Below, in pieces: positions 37,777 through 47,484 of a stretch of DNA of 64,000 bases. Source of the stretch: Comamonas sp. (GTDB lineage: Bacteria; Pseudomonadota; Gammaproteobacteria; Burkholderiales; Burkholderiaceae_C); assembly GCA_028690035.1 (NCBI GenBank), contig JAQVCA010000005.1, positions 124,001 to 188,000 on the forward strand, read 5' to 3'. Positions within the stretch are counted from its first letter, which is position 1. Each line of letters opens with the position of its first letter. A program made the position numbers and the translations under genes. Under the pieces are notes generated by a model. It did not search any database, was not told where the DNA came from, and worked only from the letters and a program-made list of their open reading frames with translations.

Positions 37777-38448
37777 TTATGGCTGGGCGGGCACAGACAG
37801 GCGCGGCGCCGGTTGCAGGGGCACGCTGCTGGCTGCGGGCGCGTCTGTGGCTGGCGCCGCTTTGGGCACCAGCACGGCACGCACACGGCCACTGCCGCCG
37901 CTGGCGGGCTGGCCACCGTCGACCGCGCGCGGCGTGCCATCCACGCTGAATTGGTCGGTCAGGTTGTGGTAGGTGATCAGGCTGCCCGCAATGTCATCGC
38001 TGAGCTTGCCGCCCGTGTAGCGGCGCAGCTGGGCGCGGCGCAGCAGGCGCACCTCGTCCTTGCGGCCGTCGTATTCGATGGTTTCGGCCTCGCCTTCGAC
38101 GAATTCCTCGGGCGCACCGGCGGCGGTATCGCGCTTTTGGCGAAAAAACGCGCGCTTGCCGCTGTCGGCGGTCACCACCCCATATTGGTAGCCCTGGGCA
38201 TCCTGGCGCACCACAAGCTGCGCACCGCGCAGCACGATGCTGCCTTTGGTGAGCACGACGTTGCCGCTGAACACGCTGGTTTGCTGCAGCTCATCGTGGC
38301 GCAGGTTGTCGGCCTCGATGTGCATGGGCTTGTCGCGGTCGGCACGTTCCGCGTGGGCAGGCACGGTGCCCAGCGCCACAGCGGCCAGCAGTGCCAGGGC
38401 AAACAGGCCGGAGGCCCGGGCGGCGGGGGAAGGATAAAAGCGCGTCAT
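37777..38448 (-). CDS. lptA: LPS transport periplasmic protein
   Basis: LptA bridges the periplasm and carries lipopolysaccharide to LptDE. The 223-residue precursor has a signal peptide (hydrophobic ALALLAAVALGTVPAHA, cleavage after AHA) and the OstA beta-jellyroll: DKPMHIEADNLRHDELQQTSVFSGNVVLTKGSIVLRGAQLVV. A Pro/Ala-rich C-terminal tail follows about residue 180. The ATG at 38448 (MTRFYPSP) gives a normal n-region; the frame start at 38511 is not needed. lptC, usually just upstream, is absent here; dsbA occupies that place. Confidence 0.92.
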   Translation of the reverse strand: MTRFYPSPAARASGLFALALLAAVALGTVPAHAERADRDKPMHIEADNLRHDELQQTSVFSGNVVLTKGSIVLRGAQLVVRQDAQGYQYGVVTADSGKRAFFRQKRDTAAGAPEEFVEGEAETIEYDGRKDEVRLLRRAQLRRYTGGKLSDDIAGSLITYHNLTDQFSVDGTPRAVDGGQPASGGSGRVRAVLVPKAAPATDAPAASSVPLQPAPRLSVPAQP

Positions 38449-38497
38449 AGGCTGGGCATGGTTTTTGCATGCGATTGTAGTCATCCCGTGCGGGCAC

Positions 38498-38520
38498 AAA
38501 AAAGCCCGCACGGGCGGGCT
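38498..38520 (-). terminator. Intrinsic terminator after dsbA
   Basis: On the minus strand AGCCCGC/GCGGGCT (arms 38514-38520 and 38503-38509) with a 4-base loop is followed by six T. It lies 21 bases past the dsbA stop and separates dsbA from lptA. Confidence 0.8.
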
Positions 38521-38540
38521 GTGGCGAACGCCCTACGGCG

Positions 38541-39176
38541 TCAGGATTTAGCGCGTTTGCGCTCTTGCTCAATGAGCCGGTTGGTGATCTGGATCATCTG
38601 CTCAAAGCCACCGGCCTGCGTGCCATCGGTGTAGTAGCGCCCGGCAATGCCCATGGCGGGGGTGCCTTCGACCTGGTACTCGTCTTGCAGCTGAATGGCG
38701 CGGCGCACCTGCGTGGCCACGCTGAACGAGTTGTAGGCCGCTTCAAACTTGGCGCGATCCAGCCCTTGCGCAGCGATCCAGGGGAACAGCACCTCGGGGT
38801 TGTCCAGGCGCTTTTTCTCGTCCTGGAAGGACTTGAACACCTTGGGATGCACCGCTGCCACGGCGTTCAGCGACTCCAGCGCGTAAAAGATGCGCTGCAG
38901 CGGCTCGAAGTTCTTGTTGAAGCCGACGTGCACCATGCGCAGCGCCACATCGCCAGGCACGGTCTTGGCCCAGGCTTCGAAGATCGGATCGAAATTTTTG
39001 CAGTGCGAGCAGCCGTACGAGAAGAACTGCACCACTTCAATCTTTCCGGCTGGGGCCGAGGTCGAGGCCGGCTTCTTCAGCTCGGTGTAGCCCGCTTTTT
39101 GCGCCAGGGCCGGCACACTCCAGGCAGAAGCCACCACACCCAAAGCTCCTGCCAGGGCAAATTCACGTCGTTTCAT
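38541..39176 (-). CDS. dsbA: Periplasmic thiol:disulfide interchange protein DsbA, CSHC active site
   Basis: DsbA introduces disulfides into exported proteins. The 211-residue precursor has a signal peptide (MKRREFALAGALGVVASAWSVPALAQ) and a thioredoxin fold with an inserted helical domain. The active site reads FFSYGCSHCKNFDPI, so the dipeptide between the cysteines is Ser-His instead of the usual Pro-His; the cis-proline motif EGTPAM is present. The dipeptide change may alter redox potential. ATG at 39176. It follows the SPOR-protein gene by 87 bases in the argS-SPOR-dsbA order. Confidence 0.93.
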   Translation of the reverse strand: MKRREFALAGALGVVASAWSVPALAQKAGYTELKKPASTSAPAGKIEVVQFFSYGCSHCKNFDPIFEAWAKTVPGDVALRMVHVGFNKNFEPLQRIFYALESLNAVAAVHPKVFKSFQDEKKRLDNPEVLFPWIAAQGLDRAKFEAAYNSFSVATQVRRAIQLQDEYQVEGTPAMGIAGRYYTDGTQAGGFEQMIQITNRLIEQERKRAKS

Positions 39177-39263
39177 ATGCGATCTCCAAATAAACGCTGC
39201 CATCAGAGCGCGTGGCGCGGCCACAGGTTCCCTGCGCGCACCACAGGCCGGCCACTACTGCCA

Positions 39264-39899
39264 TCACGGCTGCACACGCACCAGACTGGCTTCCAGCCCG
39301 GCATCCTTGAGGGCACTTTGTGCTTGCTCGGCCTCAGCACGCTGGGCAAAAGGCCCCACACGCACCCGAAACACTGGGCGGCCATTTTGCTCGCGCTCGG
39401 TCACCCGCGCCTGCTGGTTGAGCATGGCCAGTTTGGCGCGCTGCGCCTCGGCATCGGCCTGGTTGCGAAACGCGCCCACCTGCACAAAGTAGCTCACGCC
39501 ATCGCTGGCCACCGGGGCAGCCTGCTTGGCCGCTGCCGCCTTGAGCTGCGCCTGCGCCAGATCGCCCAGCGGATCGGCCGACACCGCTGCCGGGGCCACG
39601 GGCGCCGTCTGCGCGCTGCCGACCGGGGCCGTCGCGGGAGCGGCTGGTGCGGCTGGTGCGGCTGGTGCTGCCGGGGCCGTGGGCGCAGGCACACTGCCAG
39701 CCAGCGGGGCGTTGATATCGCCGCTGACGCTTGAGCCCGCAGAGGGGCGCGGGCTGTCACCCGTCAAAAAAGGCACCGGCAGCTTGGTCATATAGACGGC
39801 CACGCCAAAAGCAATGCCCAGACCGACGACCACACCCAAAATAAAGCCCAGGATGGTGCCGCCACGCTGCATGCCGCGTTGTGTGCTCAATGCTTGCAT
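39264..39899 (-). CDS. SPOR-domain membrane protein
   Basis: A 211-residue protein with one N-terminal transmembrane helix (GGTILGFILGVVVGLGIAFGVAVYM), a Pro/Ala-rich periplasmic linker containing a PAA tandem repeat (9-base units near 39640-39675), and a C-terminal SPOR domain (SYFVQVGAFRNQADAEAQRAKL ... FRVRVGPFAQRAEAEQAQSAL) that binds denuded septal peptidoglycan. It resembles FtsN/DedD-type cell-division proteins. The start is uncertain: ATG 39899, or a GTG at 39911 overlapping argS, or ATG 39872. It follows argS immediately. Confidence 0.85.
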   Translation of the reverse strand: MQALSTQRGMQRGGTILGFILGVVVGLGIAFGVAVYMTKLPVPFLTGDSPRPSAGSSVSGDINAPLAGSVPAPTAPAAPAAPAAPAAPATAPVGSAQTAPVAPAAVSADPLGDLAQAQLKAAAAKQAAPVASDGVSYFVQVGAFRNQADAEAQRAKLAMLNQQARVTEREQNGRPVFRVRVGPFAQRAEAEQAQSALKDAGLEASLVRVQP

Positions 39900-39907
39900 G
39901 GCGCGGC

Positions 39908-41617
39908 TCACATCTTCTCTGGGGCGCTGACCCCCAGCATGGCCAGGCCATTGGCCAGCACCTGGGCGGTGGCCGCCACCAGCGCTAGGCGCGCCAGCTT
40001 GACCGTTTCGTCATCCACCAAAATGCGCTCGGCGTCGTAGTAGCTGTGGTAGCTGGCAGCCAGCTCGCGCAGGTAAAAGCCCACGTCGTGCGGCGCATTG
40101 CCCTGGGCGGCGGCGCTGAGCATCTCGGGGTACTTGGCCAGCAGCAGCATCAGCGCCTGGGCCTGCGGGCCTTCGAGGGCGGACAAATCCACGTCCTGCA
40201 AAGCCGCCACGCCCGCGCCACCGGCTTCCTGCCAGGCACGCAGCACCGAGCAAATGCGTGCATGGGCGTACTGCACGTAGTACACAGGGTTGTCGTTGTT
40301 TTGCGCCACGGCCAAGTCCACATCGAAGGTGTACTCGGTATCGGGCTTGCGGCTCAAAAGGAAGAAGCGCACGGCGTCTTTGCTCGTCCACTCGATCAGG
40401 TCGCGCAGCGTCACATACGAACCAGCACGCTTGCTGATTTTCACTTCTTCACCGTTGCGCACCACGCGCACCATGGTGTGCAGCACGTAGTCGGGGTAGC
40501 CCGCAGGAATGCCCACATCGGCCGCCTGCAGGCCCGCGCGCACGCGGGCGATGGTGCCGTGGTGGTCGGTGCCCTGGATGTTCACCACCTTGGTAAAGCC
40601 GCGCTTGAATTTCTGGATGTGATAAGCCACGTCGGGCACAAAGTAGGTGTAGCCACCATCGCTTTTGCGCATCACGCGGTCTTTGTCGTCGCCGTAGTCG
40701 GTGGACTTGAGCCACAGTGCGCCGTCTTGCTCGTAGGTCTTGCCGTTGGCAATCAATCGCTGCACGGTGGCTTCCACGTGGCCGTTGGTGTACAGGCTCG
40801 ATTCCAGGTAGTACTCGTCGAACTTCAGGTTGAACGCCTGCAGGTCTTTGTCTTGCTCGTTGCGCAGGTAGGCCACGGCGAACTGGCGGATGTTGTCGTA
40901 GTCTTCAACGTCGCCATTGGCGGTGAACTCGCGGTCATCGGCCTTCACGGTTTCCTTGTTCAGGAAGGCCTGGGCGATGTCGGCAATGTAGTCACCGTTG
41001 TAGAAATTCTTGGCCAGCGGGTTGTCGGCGTCGGTGGGCCAGACCTCGTCGCCGGGCTTGAAGCCCTTGGCGCGCAGCTGGGTGGATTTGGTCAGCGTGT
41101 CGATCTGCACGCCCGCGTCGTTGTAATAGAACTCGCGGTGTACGTTCCAGCCCTGGCTGGCGTACAGGTTGCAAATCGCATCGCCCAGCGCCGCCTGGCG
41201 GCCATGGCCCACGTGCAGCGGGCCGGTGGGGTTGGCCGAGACAAATTCCACCAGAATTTTTTCGCCACGCTGGGGCTGCTGGCCAAACTGAGCGCCTTGG
41301 CCCAGCACTTCGCGGATCACTTCCTGCTTGGCCGAGGGCTTGAGCCGAATGTTCAGAAAGCCGGGGCCCGCGATTTCAATGGCATCCACCCACTGCTGAA
41401 AGGCGGGCGTGGCTTCCAGCGCGGCCTTGAGCTGCTCGCCCAGGGCGCGCGGGTTGAGCTTGAGCGGCTTGGCCAGTTGCATGGCGGCCGTGCAGGCATA
41501 GTCGCCGTGGGCAGCCACTTTGGGGTTTTCAAAGGCGGCGCGGGTGCCCGCACCGGGGGAGAGTTTTTCCAGCTCAGCCGCAAGGGCGGCGAGCAATTGC
41601 TGTTTGACGATGAGCAT
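39908..41617 (-). CDS. argS: Arginyl-tRNA synthetase
   Basis: A 569-residue class Ia synthetase charging tRNA-Arg. It has the N-terminal Add-1 domain, the HIGH-type motif [12 protein letters not shown] (in [15 protein letters not shown]), the KMSKS-equivalent [13 protein letters not shown], and an all-helical anticodon-binding C-terminus. Start ATG 41617 ([19 protein letters not shown]); the ribosome site is weak. It heads the leftward argS-SPOR-dsbA group. Confidence 0.96.
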   Translation of the reverse strand: MLIVKQQLLAALAAELEKLSPGAGTRAAFENPKVAAHGDYACTAAMQLAKPLKLNPRALGEQLKAALEATPAFQQWVDAIEIAGPGFLNIRLKPSAKQEVIREVLGQGAQFGQQPQRGEKILVEFVSANPTGPLHVGHGRQAALGDAICNLYASQGWNVHREFYYNDAGVQIDTLTKSTQLRAKGFKPGDEVWPTDADNPLAKNFYNGDYIADIAQAFLNKETVKADDREFTANGDVEDYDNIRQFAVAYLRNEQDKDLQAFNLKFDEYYLESSLYTNGHVEATVQRLIANGKTYEQDGALWLKSTDYGDDKDRVMRKSDGGYTYFVPDVAYHIQKFKRGFTKVVNIQGTDHHGTIARVRAGLQAADVGIPAGYPDYVLHTMVRVVRNGEEVKISKRAGSYVTLRDLIEWTSKDAVRFFLLSRKPDTEYTFDVDLAVAQNNDNPVYYVQYAHARICSVLRAWQEAGGAGVAALQDVDLSALEGPQAQALMLLLAKYPEMLSAAAQGNAPHDVGFYLRELAASYHSYYDAERILVDDETVKLARLALVAATAQVLANGLAMLGVSAPEKM

Positions 41618-41668
41618 GGGCGGGCATTTTACGTGCCCGCCCAGGCCCAAGTGGCAGCAGGCCTGCGC

Positions 41669-42112
41669 TTACCAGCCACGCGCCCAGAACACGGCCACCA
41701 CCGCCGCCACGGGCAGCACATGCGTATGCAGCATGATGGTGCGGCGCACGCTGTGGATGGCCTGCGCCGTGGGCAGCGTGCCGTTGGCAGCCAGCGTATG
41801 CGCCCAGCGGCGCATGGTCACACTGGGGCGCAGCGCCAGTGCCATGGCCACCACGATCAGCATCATCTTGACGTGAAACAACGGCTGGCCCACGTACCAC
41901 TGCCAGCCCTTGATGCCCCACAGCACGCGCGCGGCGCCCGTCAGCAGCAGGAGCAGCCAGGCGCCCCAAAAAATGCCATCCAGGCGCCGCAAGCGATGCA
42001 CCACAGCGGCATTCATCCACTCCACACGGCACAGCGCCGCCTGACTGGAGGCAAACACCACCAGCCCCAAAATGGCCACGATGTGCAAGCTGGCCAGCAC
42101 GCTTTCGGTCAT
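41669..42112 (-). CDS. DUF2214-family membrane protein
   Basis: A 147-residue, four-helix inner-membrane protein (SVLASLHIVAILGLVVFAS, IFWGAWLLLLLTGAARVLW, VKMMLIVVAMALALRP, THVLPVAAVVAVFWARGW) with the conserved WYVGQPLFHVKM segment of DUF2214. Function is unknown. GAAGGAG precedes the ATG at 42112. Its start overlaps the LysR gene's stop by one base (TGATG), so the two are translationally coupled, and the LysR protein may respond to whatever this protein handles. Confidence 0.8.
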   Translation of the reverse strand: MTESVLASLHIVAILGLVVFASSQAALCRVEWMNAAVVHRLRRLDGIFWGAWLLLLLTGAARVLWGIKGWQWYVGQPLFHVKMMLIVVAMALALRPSVTMRRWAHTLAANGTLPTAQAIHSVRRTIMLHTHVLPVAAVVAVFWARGW

Positions 42113-43053
42113 CACAATCCCACTCCTTCGCGCCAGAACTGCGGGCGCTCGTAGTGCATTTTCAGGTAGTCGATCCACAGGCGCACCCGCAGTGGCATGT
42201 GCTTGCGCTGCGGAAACACCATATAGATGCCGTTGGGCGGGGCGGCAAAGTCCTCCAGCACCGCCACCAGGCGCCCGGCGGCGATCTCGGCCTCCACCTC
42301 CCAGGTGCTGCGCCAGGCAATGCCCCAGCCGCCCAGGCACCAGTCGTGCAGCACCTGCCCATCCGAGCAATCTAGGGGGCCGCTGGGCTTGATGTACAGC
42401 AGCTCACTGCCCACACCCTCGCTCTGCGGACGCGGCACGCGAAACGCCCAGCCGCGCGTTTGCGAGGCATCGCTGGACAGCGCCAGACAGCGGTGCTGCG
42501 CCAGCTGCGCCGGGTGCTGTGGCACGCCATGCGCGGCCAGATAGCGCGGCGCGGCCACGCACAGGCGCCGGTTGTCGGCCAGGCGCACACTCACCAGCGA
42601 CGAATCGGGCAGATCGCCCACACGCACCGCACAGTCGTAGCCCTCGGCGGCCAGATCGACCACGCGGTCGCTCAGGTTGAGCGAGATCGTCACCTCCGGG
42701 TGCAGGTCGTAAAAGCGCGGCACCAGCGGCGCCACATGGCGACGGCCAAACCCGGCAGGTGCCGTGATGCGCAAATGCCCACTGGCCTTGACGCCCCCAG
42801 CCGAGACACTGGCCTCGGCATTGGCCACATCCGTCAACAAACGCTGGCAGTCCTCTAGGAACGCGCTGCCCTCGTGGGTGAGCGTCAGGCGCCGCGTGGT
42901 GCGCACCAGCAGCTTGACGCCCAGGTGCTCCTCCAGCGCATCCAGGCGCCGCCCCATGATGGCCGGTGCCACGCCCTCGGCCTTGGCCGCCGCCGTCAGG
43001 CTGCCTTTGGTGGCCACCGACACAAACGATGCAAACGCCTTGAGCTTGTCCAT
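42112..43053 (-). CDS. LysR-family transcriptional regulator
   Basis: A 313-residue regulator with the N-terminal winged helix-turn-helix (MDKLKAFASFVSVATKGSLTAAAKAEGVAPAIMGRRLDALEEHLGVKLLVRTTR) and a periplasmic-binding-like co-inducer domain (LRITAPAGFGRRHVAPLVPRFYDLHPEVTI). It is divergent from malate synthase G across about 150 bases, the classic LysR geometry, so control of glcB by glyoxylate-related signals is plausible; it is also coupled to the downstream DUF2214 gene. Confidence 0.92.
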   Translation of the reverse strand: MDKLKAFASFVSVATKGSLTAAAKAEGVAPAIMGRRLDALEEHLGVKLLVRTTRRLTLTHEGSAFLEDCQRLLTDVANAEASVSAGGVKASGHLRITAPAGFGRRHVAPLVPRFYDLHPEVTISLNLSDRVVDLAAEGYDCAVRVGDLPDSSLVSVRLADNRRLCVAAPRYLAAHGVPQHPAQLAQHRCLALSSDASQTRGWAFRVPRPQSEGVGSELLYIKPSGPLDCSDGQVLHDWCLGGWGIAWRSTWEVEAEIAAGRLVAVLEDFAAPPNGIYMVFPQRKHMPLRVRLWIDYLKMHYERPQFWREGVGL

Positions 43054-43205
43054 GCCTACTCACTTTTGCAAAAAAGTCACTGGTTTTAAGATTTTTGCAG
43101 AGTTTATAGACCCCTGCACTTCTAATACAGTGTGTGCATCCGGGCAGCCTGCGCGGCCCTCCACATTCCGACCGACCTCTCTTCCCCATCCAAGGAGCCA
43201 CCCCC

Positions 43206-45398
43206 ATGACCTCTCGCACCCAGGCCCACGGTTTGCAAGTTGCCACCGAACTGCACCGCTTCATCAACGAACAGGTGCTGCCCGGCACCGGCATCGATGC
43301 CGCCACCTTCTGGCAGGGATTTGATGCCATCGTGCACGATCTGGCCCCCAAAAACGCTGCCCTGCTGGCCGAGCGCGACCGCCTGCAAGCCGAGCTGGAC
43401 CGCTGGCACCAAGCCCACCCTGGCCCGATTGCCGACATGGCCGCCTACCAGCAGTTTCTGACGCAGATCGGCTACATGGTGGAGCCACCCCAGAACGCCA
43501 AAGCCACCACCGAAAACGTCGATGCCGAACTGGCCACCATGGCCGGCCCGCAGCTGGTGGTGCCCATCCTGAACGCCCGCTACGCCCTGAACGCGGCCAA
43601 CGCGCGCTGGGGCTCCCTGTACGACGCGCTGTATGGCACCGATGTCATCGACGAAGCCAACGGCGCCGAAAAAGGCAAGGGCTACAACCCCGTTCGTGGC
43701 GCCAAAGTGATTGCATTTGCGCGCAATTTCCTCGATCAAGCCACACCTCTGGCCGCTGGCTCGCACAAAGACGCCACCGGCTACCGCGTCGAAGGCGGCA
43801 AGCTGCTCGTGTCGCTGAAAGACGGCAGCACCACCGGCCTGCAAGATGCCGACAAGTTCGTTGGCTTCCAGGGCGATGCTGCGGCCCCCTCCTCCGTGCT
43901 GCTGAAGAACAACGGCCTGCACATCGACATCGTCATCAACAAAGCCACCCCCATTGGCGCCAGCGATGCAGCTGGCGTGGCCGACGTGGTGGTGGAAGCG
44001 GCTGTTTCCACCATCCTCGACCTGGAAGACTCCGTGGCCGCCGTGGACGCCGAAGACAAAGTCCTGGGCTACAGCAACTGGCTGGGCATCCTCAAAGGCA
44101 CCCTGACCGAATCCTTTGACAAAGGCGGCAAGACCGTCACCCGTGGACTGAACGCCGACCGCGCATACACCGGTGCCAACGGCCAGCCCGTGAAGCTGCA
44201 TGGCCGCTCGCTGATGTTTGTGCGCAACGTGGGCCACCTGATGACCAACCCCGCCATCCTGTGGGGCACTGAGGGCAAAGAAATCCCCGAAGGCATCATG
44301 GATGCCGTCGTCACCACGGCCATCGCCATCCACGACCTGAAGGGCCACGGCGCCAACGGTATCCGCAACAGCCGCACCGGCAGCGTGTACATCGTCAAGC
44401 CCAAGATGCACGGCCCGGCTGAAGTGGCCTTTGCCAACGAACTGTTTGGCCGCGTCGAGCAACTGCTGGGCCTGCCGCAAAACACCGTCAAGCTGGGCAT
44501 CATGGACGAGGAGCGCCGCACCTCGGTGAACCTCAAAGCCTGTATCGCCGCCGCCCCGGCCCGCGTGGCCTTTATCAACACCGGCTTCCTGGACCGCACC
44601 GGCGACGAAATGCACACCGCCATGCAAGCTGGCCCCATGATCCGCAAGGGCGACATGAAAACCAGCGCCTGGCTGCAAGCCTATGAGCGCAACAACGTGC
44701 TGGTCGGCCTGACCATGGGCCTGCGCGGCCGCGCCCAGATCGGCAAAGGCATGTGGGCCATGCCCGACCTGATGAAGGCCATGCTGGAGCAAAAAATCGC
44801 CCACCCCAAGGCCGGAGCCAACACCGCCTGGGTGCCCTCGCCCACCGGCGCCACCCTGCACGCCCTGCACTACCACCAGGTGCAAGTGGCCAGCGTGCAG
44901 CAAGAGCTGGAAAAAATCAGCGCCGACACCGAGCGCGCCAATATCCTGGCCGACCTGCTGCAAGTGCCCGTGGCCAAAGACCCCAAGTGGACCGACGCTG
45001 AAAAGCAGCAAGAGCTGGACAACAACGTGCAAGGCATCCTGGGCTATGTGGTGCGCTGGGTGGACCAAGGCGTGGGCTGCTCCAAGGTGCCCGACATCCA
45101 CAACGTCGGCCTGATGGAAGACCGCGCCACGCTGCGCATCTCCAGCCAGCACATCGCCAACTGGCTGCTGCACGGCATCGTCACCGAAGCCCAGGTGCGC
45201 GAAACCTTCGCCCGCATGGCCAAGGTGGTGGACCAGCAAAACGCCGGTGACGCCGCGTACAAGAGCCTGTCCGACAACCCCAACGGCGCCGCCATGCAAG
45301 CCGCGCAAGACCTGGTGTTCAAGGGCGTGCAACAACCTTCCGGCTACACCGAGCCACTGCTGCACGCATGGCGCCTGAAGGTCAAGGCTGGCGCTTAA
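43206..45398 (+). CDS. glcB: Malate synthase G
   Basis: GlcB condenses glyoxylate with acetyl-CoA to malate. The 730-residue protein is the G isoform (about 720-730): N-terminal helical cap, then [72 protein letters not shown] (catalytic Arg/Glu region), [17 protein letters not shown] and the C-terminal catalytic Asp region. AAGGAG lies eight bases before the ATG at 43206; the longer frame from 43134 is unsupported. It is divergent from LysR and ends in a strong terminator. Confidence 0.97.
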   Translation: MTSRTQAHGLQVATELHRFINEQVLPGTGIDAATFWQGFDAIVHDLAPKNAALLAERDRLQAELDRWHQAHPGPIADMAAYQQFLTQIGYMVEPPQNAKATTENVDAELATMAGPQLVVPILNARYALNAANARWGSLYDALYGTDVIDEANGAEKGKGYNPVRGAKVIAFARNFLDQATPLAAGSHKDATGYRVEGGKLLVSLKDGSTTGLQDADKFVGFQGDAAAPSSVLLKNNGLHIDIVINKATPIGASDAAGVADVVVEAAVSTILDLEDSVAAVDAEDKVLGYSNWLGILKGTLTESFDKGGKTVTRGLNADRAYTGANGQPVKLHGRSLMFVRNVGHLMTNPAILWGTEGKEIPEGIMDAVVTTAIAIHDLKGHGANGIRNSRTGSVYIVKPKMHGPAEVAFANELFGRVEQLLGLPQNTVKLGIMDEERRTSVNLKACIAAAPARVAFINTGFLDRTGDEMHTAMQAGPMIRKGDMKTSAWLQAYERNNVLVGLTMGLRGRAQIGKGMWAMPDLMKAMLEQKIAHPKAGANTAWVPSPTGATLHALHYHQVQVASVQQELEKISADTERANILADLLQVPVAKDPKWTDAEKQQELDNNVQGILGYVVRWVDQGVGCSKVPDIHNVGLMEDRATLRISSQHIANWLLHGIVTEAQVRETFARMAKVVDQQNAGDAAYKSLSDNPNGAAMQAAQDLVFKGVQQPSGYTEPLLHAWRLKVKAGA

Positions 45399-45454
45399 AA
45401 AGCGTAGCTGCTAGCGCTTACTGGATAAGCGCTAGAGGCCGATTTGGCTTATAA
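45398..45454. repeat. Dispersed palindromic repeat, copy 8 (good match)
   Basis: Starts at the glcB stop: AAAAAGCGTAGCTGCTAGCG, CTTACTGGATAAGCGCTAG, AGGCCGATTTGGCTTATAA. The core GCGCTTA and TAAGCGC form a stem over TCCAG-type loop bases. Confidence 0.75.
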
Positions 45455-45488
45455 AACAACAAAGGCACCGCGAGGTGCCTTTGTTGTT
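45455..45488 (+). terminator. Strong intrinsic terminator of glcB
   Basis: A perfect 15-base-pair stem (arms 45455-45469 and 45474-45488, loop GCGA) whose right arm ends in a T-rich stretch, CCTTTGTTGTT. The left arm's AACAACAAA makes it bidirectional in principle. Confidence 0.88.
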
Positions 45489-45503
45489 GGGAAAATCCAA
45501 CTT

Positions 45504-45740
45504 TCACCCAGCTGATGACAAGGGGCCGATGCTCATCTGCAGACCAAGTGCATGCATCACCTTCATGACGGCAGATAGGCTGGGGTTACCTTGTTCGCTG
45601 AGTGACTTGTAGAGCCCTTCACGGGTGAGGCCAGTGTCTTTAGCCAGTTGCATCATGCCGCGAGCGCGTGCGATATCACCAAGAGCAGGGCTTGGTGCAG
45701 CGCATCGGCCAGCCGTTGCAGCACCTGCTGTTGTAGCCAC
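45504..45740 (-). pseudogene. HigA-like addiction-module antidote, N-terminally truncated
   Basis: The C-terminal about 55 residues, ALGDIARARGMMQLAKDTGLTREGLYKSL then SEQGNPSLSAVMKVMHALGLQM, match the helix-turn-helix of 'putative addiction module antidote' proteins, which are normally about 95-100 residues with an N-terminal acidic helical part. Here the first about 20 residues (MATTAGAATAGRCAAPSPALG) are unrelated and begin with GTG, and no HigB/RelE-type toxin lies nearby. A small frame change at about 45690 may explain the loss. Most likely a decaying remnant; a functional orphan regulator is possible. Confidence 0.6.
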
Positions 45741-45903
45741 AATTTATCTACCAATTGCTCTCGCTCCAGAAAACGCAAACAGGGCGCGGATTATCCAGTG
45801 CGGGTTGGTCATCGGTGGCTGCAGATTAGCGCGGGATTGGATTCTTAAAAAATAAATAACTGCAACTACTCGATGCATAGTGTACAATAAAATATTTTTT
45901 AAT

Positions 45904-47475
45904 ATGCAAACTTCTTTTTCATTTCGTTTAGATTTACGAAAACTTATTCTAGCACTTGCAATATTAAGTGGTCTTGTTACTTTAGCAAACAGCCTGTACG
46001 CCAGTTATCGCGTACAGCGGCAGATGCTGATCGATCACACTCTAGAAAGCAACCATGCATATACCGCCAAGCTGGCCGGAAGCATTGATGATTTTCTGAT
46101 TGCCGCACAGCAACAGCTGTATTACAGCGCAAAAATTTTAGCAAAACACTATAACGATACGGATTACCTGCTGGAGGAGGCCAATCGCCTGCGGCAACAA
46201 ACCAACAGCTTCAACTCTGTGGTGATTGCCAATGCACAGGGGATCGTGCTGGCAACATCTCCAGACACACTGCAAATCGTTGGAAAAAAGCCAAATTCTG
46301 TCGGAGCCACTCAAGCACTGCGTGAGCAAAAATCACTGATCAGCGCACCTTATATGTCAGTGGTAGGCAATCTTTTGGTATTTATCTCTCACCCCGTGTA
46401 CGACGGCACTGGAAAATACCTAGGGTATATTGGAGGAACCATTTACCTAAAAGAAAAAAGTATTCTACACAATCTACTTGGAGAACATTATCACCGCGAC
46501 GGATCGTACTTATACATCGTCGATGAAAACCGTCGCCTTCTTTACCATCCAAACATAAAAAAAATCGGCACTTTGGTCGGTAAGAATCCTGCGATTGATG
46601 CAGTAACTTCTGGCCGCACAGGAGATATGCGCCTCAGCAACAGCGAAGGAATAGACATGCTTGCCGGTTATGCACATGTGAAAACTGCTAACTGGGGGGT
46701 CGTAGCACAGCGCCCGACGGCTGCCGCCTTGGCAGGACTCGATCATTTGATGCTCCATGTGCTGCGTAACACATTGCCGCTTGCACTGATTACCGTAGCA
46801 TTTATATGGCTATTCTCCAGACTTATTGCAAAACCGCTTTGGAATCTGGCCGAAAGTGCGAAAGACATGGAATCACAAAACACCACCTCGCACATTGATA
46901 AAATTCATTGCTGGTATTTTGAATCTGCACAACTCAAAAATGCCATACTGATGGGCATCAATTTAATGCATGGCACCATCGGAAAATTAAAATCTGATGT
47001 CAAAACCGACCCGTTGACGGGATTGAATAATCGCCGGGAATTAACTTCAACCCTTGAAGCTTGGACGCGCGAACAACGGATTTTTTCCGTGATTGCTTTG
47101 GATATCGACCACTTTAAACGCATCAATGACACCTATGGCCACGATATTGGCGACCATGTGCTGCAAACCCTGGCGCAATTGATGCGCGAAGCCTCGCGGG
47201 CAGACGATGTCCTCTGCCGCGTTGGAGGCGAAGAGTTTCTGCTGCTCCTGTCCAATACCAGTCTGCACACCGCAGCACAAGTGGCAGAACGGCTGCGCGC
47301 TTCGGTGGAAAACCATCCGATTGAACCCGTGGGCCACATCACGATTTCTCTTGGGGTCGCGCACTGCCCACAAGACGGCGTACTGCGGGCGGATCAAGTG
47401 CTCAAACAAGCGGACGACCTGCTGTATCAGGCCAAAAACAAGGGGCGCAATCGCGTCGAAGTTGCAGGCCCCTGA
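45904..47475 (+). CDS. Sensor diguanylate cyclase (dCache, GGDEF), AT-rich, probably acquired
   Basis: A 523-residue membrane protein: transmembrane helix near 15-37 (LILALAILSGLVTLANSLYAS), a large periplasmic dCache sensor (about 40-285, with VVIANAQGIVLATSPD and YLYIVDENRRLLYHPN), a second helix near 295-315, a short linker and a GGDEF domain with GGEEF at 441-445 and I-site RADD just before. It should make cyclic di-GMP in response to a periplasmic ligand. The first two thirds use A/T-ending codons freely, unlike the flanks, which suggests horizontal transfer. The ATG at 45904 is chosen over a GTG at 45880. Confidence 0.88.
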   Translation: MQTSFSFRLDLRKLILALAILSGLVTLANSLYASYRVQRQMLIDHTLESNHAYTAKLAGSIDDFLIAAQQQLYYSAKILAKHYNDTDYLLEEANRLRQQTNSFNSVVIANAQGIVLATSPDTLQIVGKKPNSVGATQALREQKSLISAPYMSVVGNLLVFISHPVYDGTGKYLGYIGGTIYLKEKSILHNLLGEHYHRDGSYLYIVDENRRLLYHPNIKKIGTLVGKNPAIDAVTSGRTGDMRLSNSEGIDMLAGYAHVKTANWGVVAQRPTAAALAGLDHLMLHVLRNTLPLALITVAFIWLFSRLIAKPLWNLAESAKDMESQNTTSHIDKIHCWYFESAQLKNAILMGINLMHGTIGKLKSDVKTDPLTGLNNRRELTSTLEAWTREQRIFSVIALDIDHFKRINDTYGHDIGDHVLQTLAQLMREASRADDVLCRVGGEEFLLLLSNTSLHTAAQVAERLRASVENHPIEPVGHITISLGVAHCPQDGVLRADQVLKQADDLLYQAKNKGRNRVEVAGP

Positions 47476-47484
47476 TAAATTCTC

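Noticed and set aside
39100..39176. Tat signal on DsbA (KRREF)
   Set aside because: The RR is not followed by the usual FLK pattern; a Sec-type signal peptide fits a DsbA protein that folds in the periplasm.
39640..39675. Nine-base tandem repeats as a CRISPR-like or phase-variable array
   Set aside because: They lie in frame in the Pro/Ala linker of the SPOR protein; units of nine bases cannot shift the frame and no spacers exist.
43122..45365. A 747-codon open frame opposite malate synthase G
   Set aside because: It is Gly/His/Gln/Val-rich antisense of a high-GC gene, matches no family, and glcB is certain on the other strand. The same holds for the long antisense frames at 2024-4108, 5765-8107, 10789-12429 and 21216-22907.
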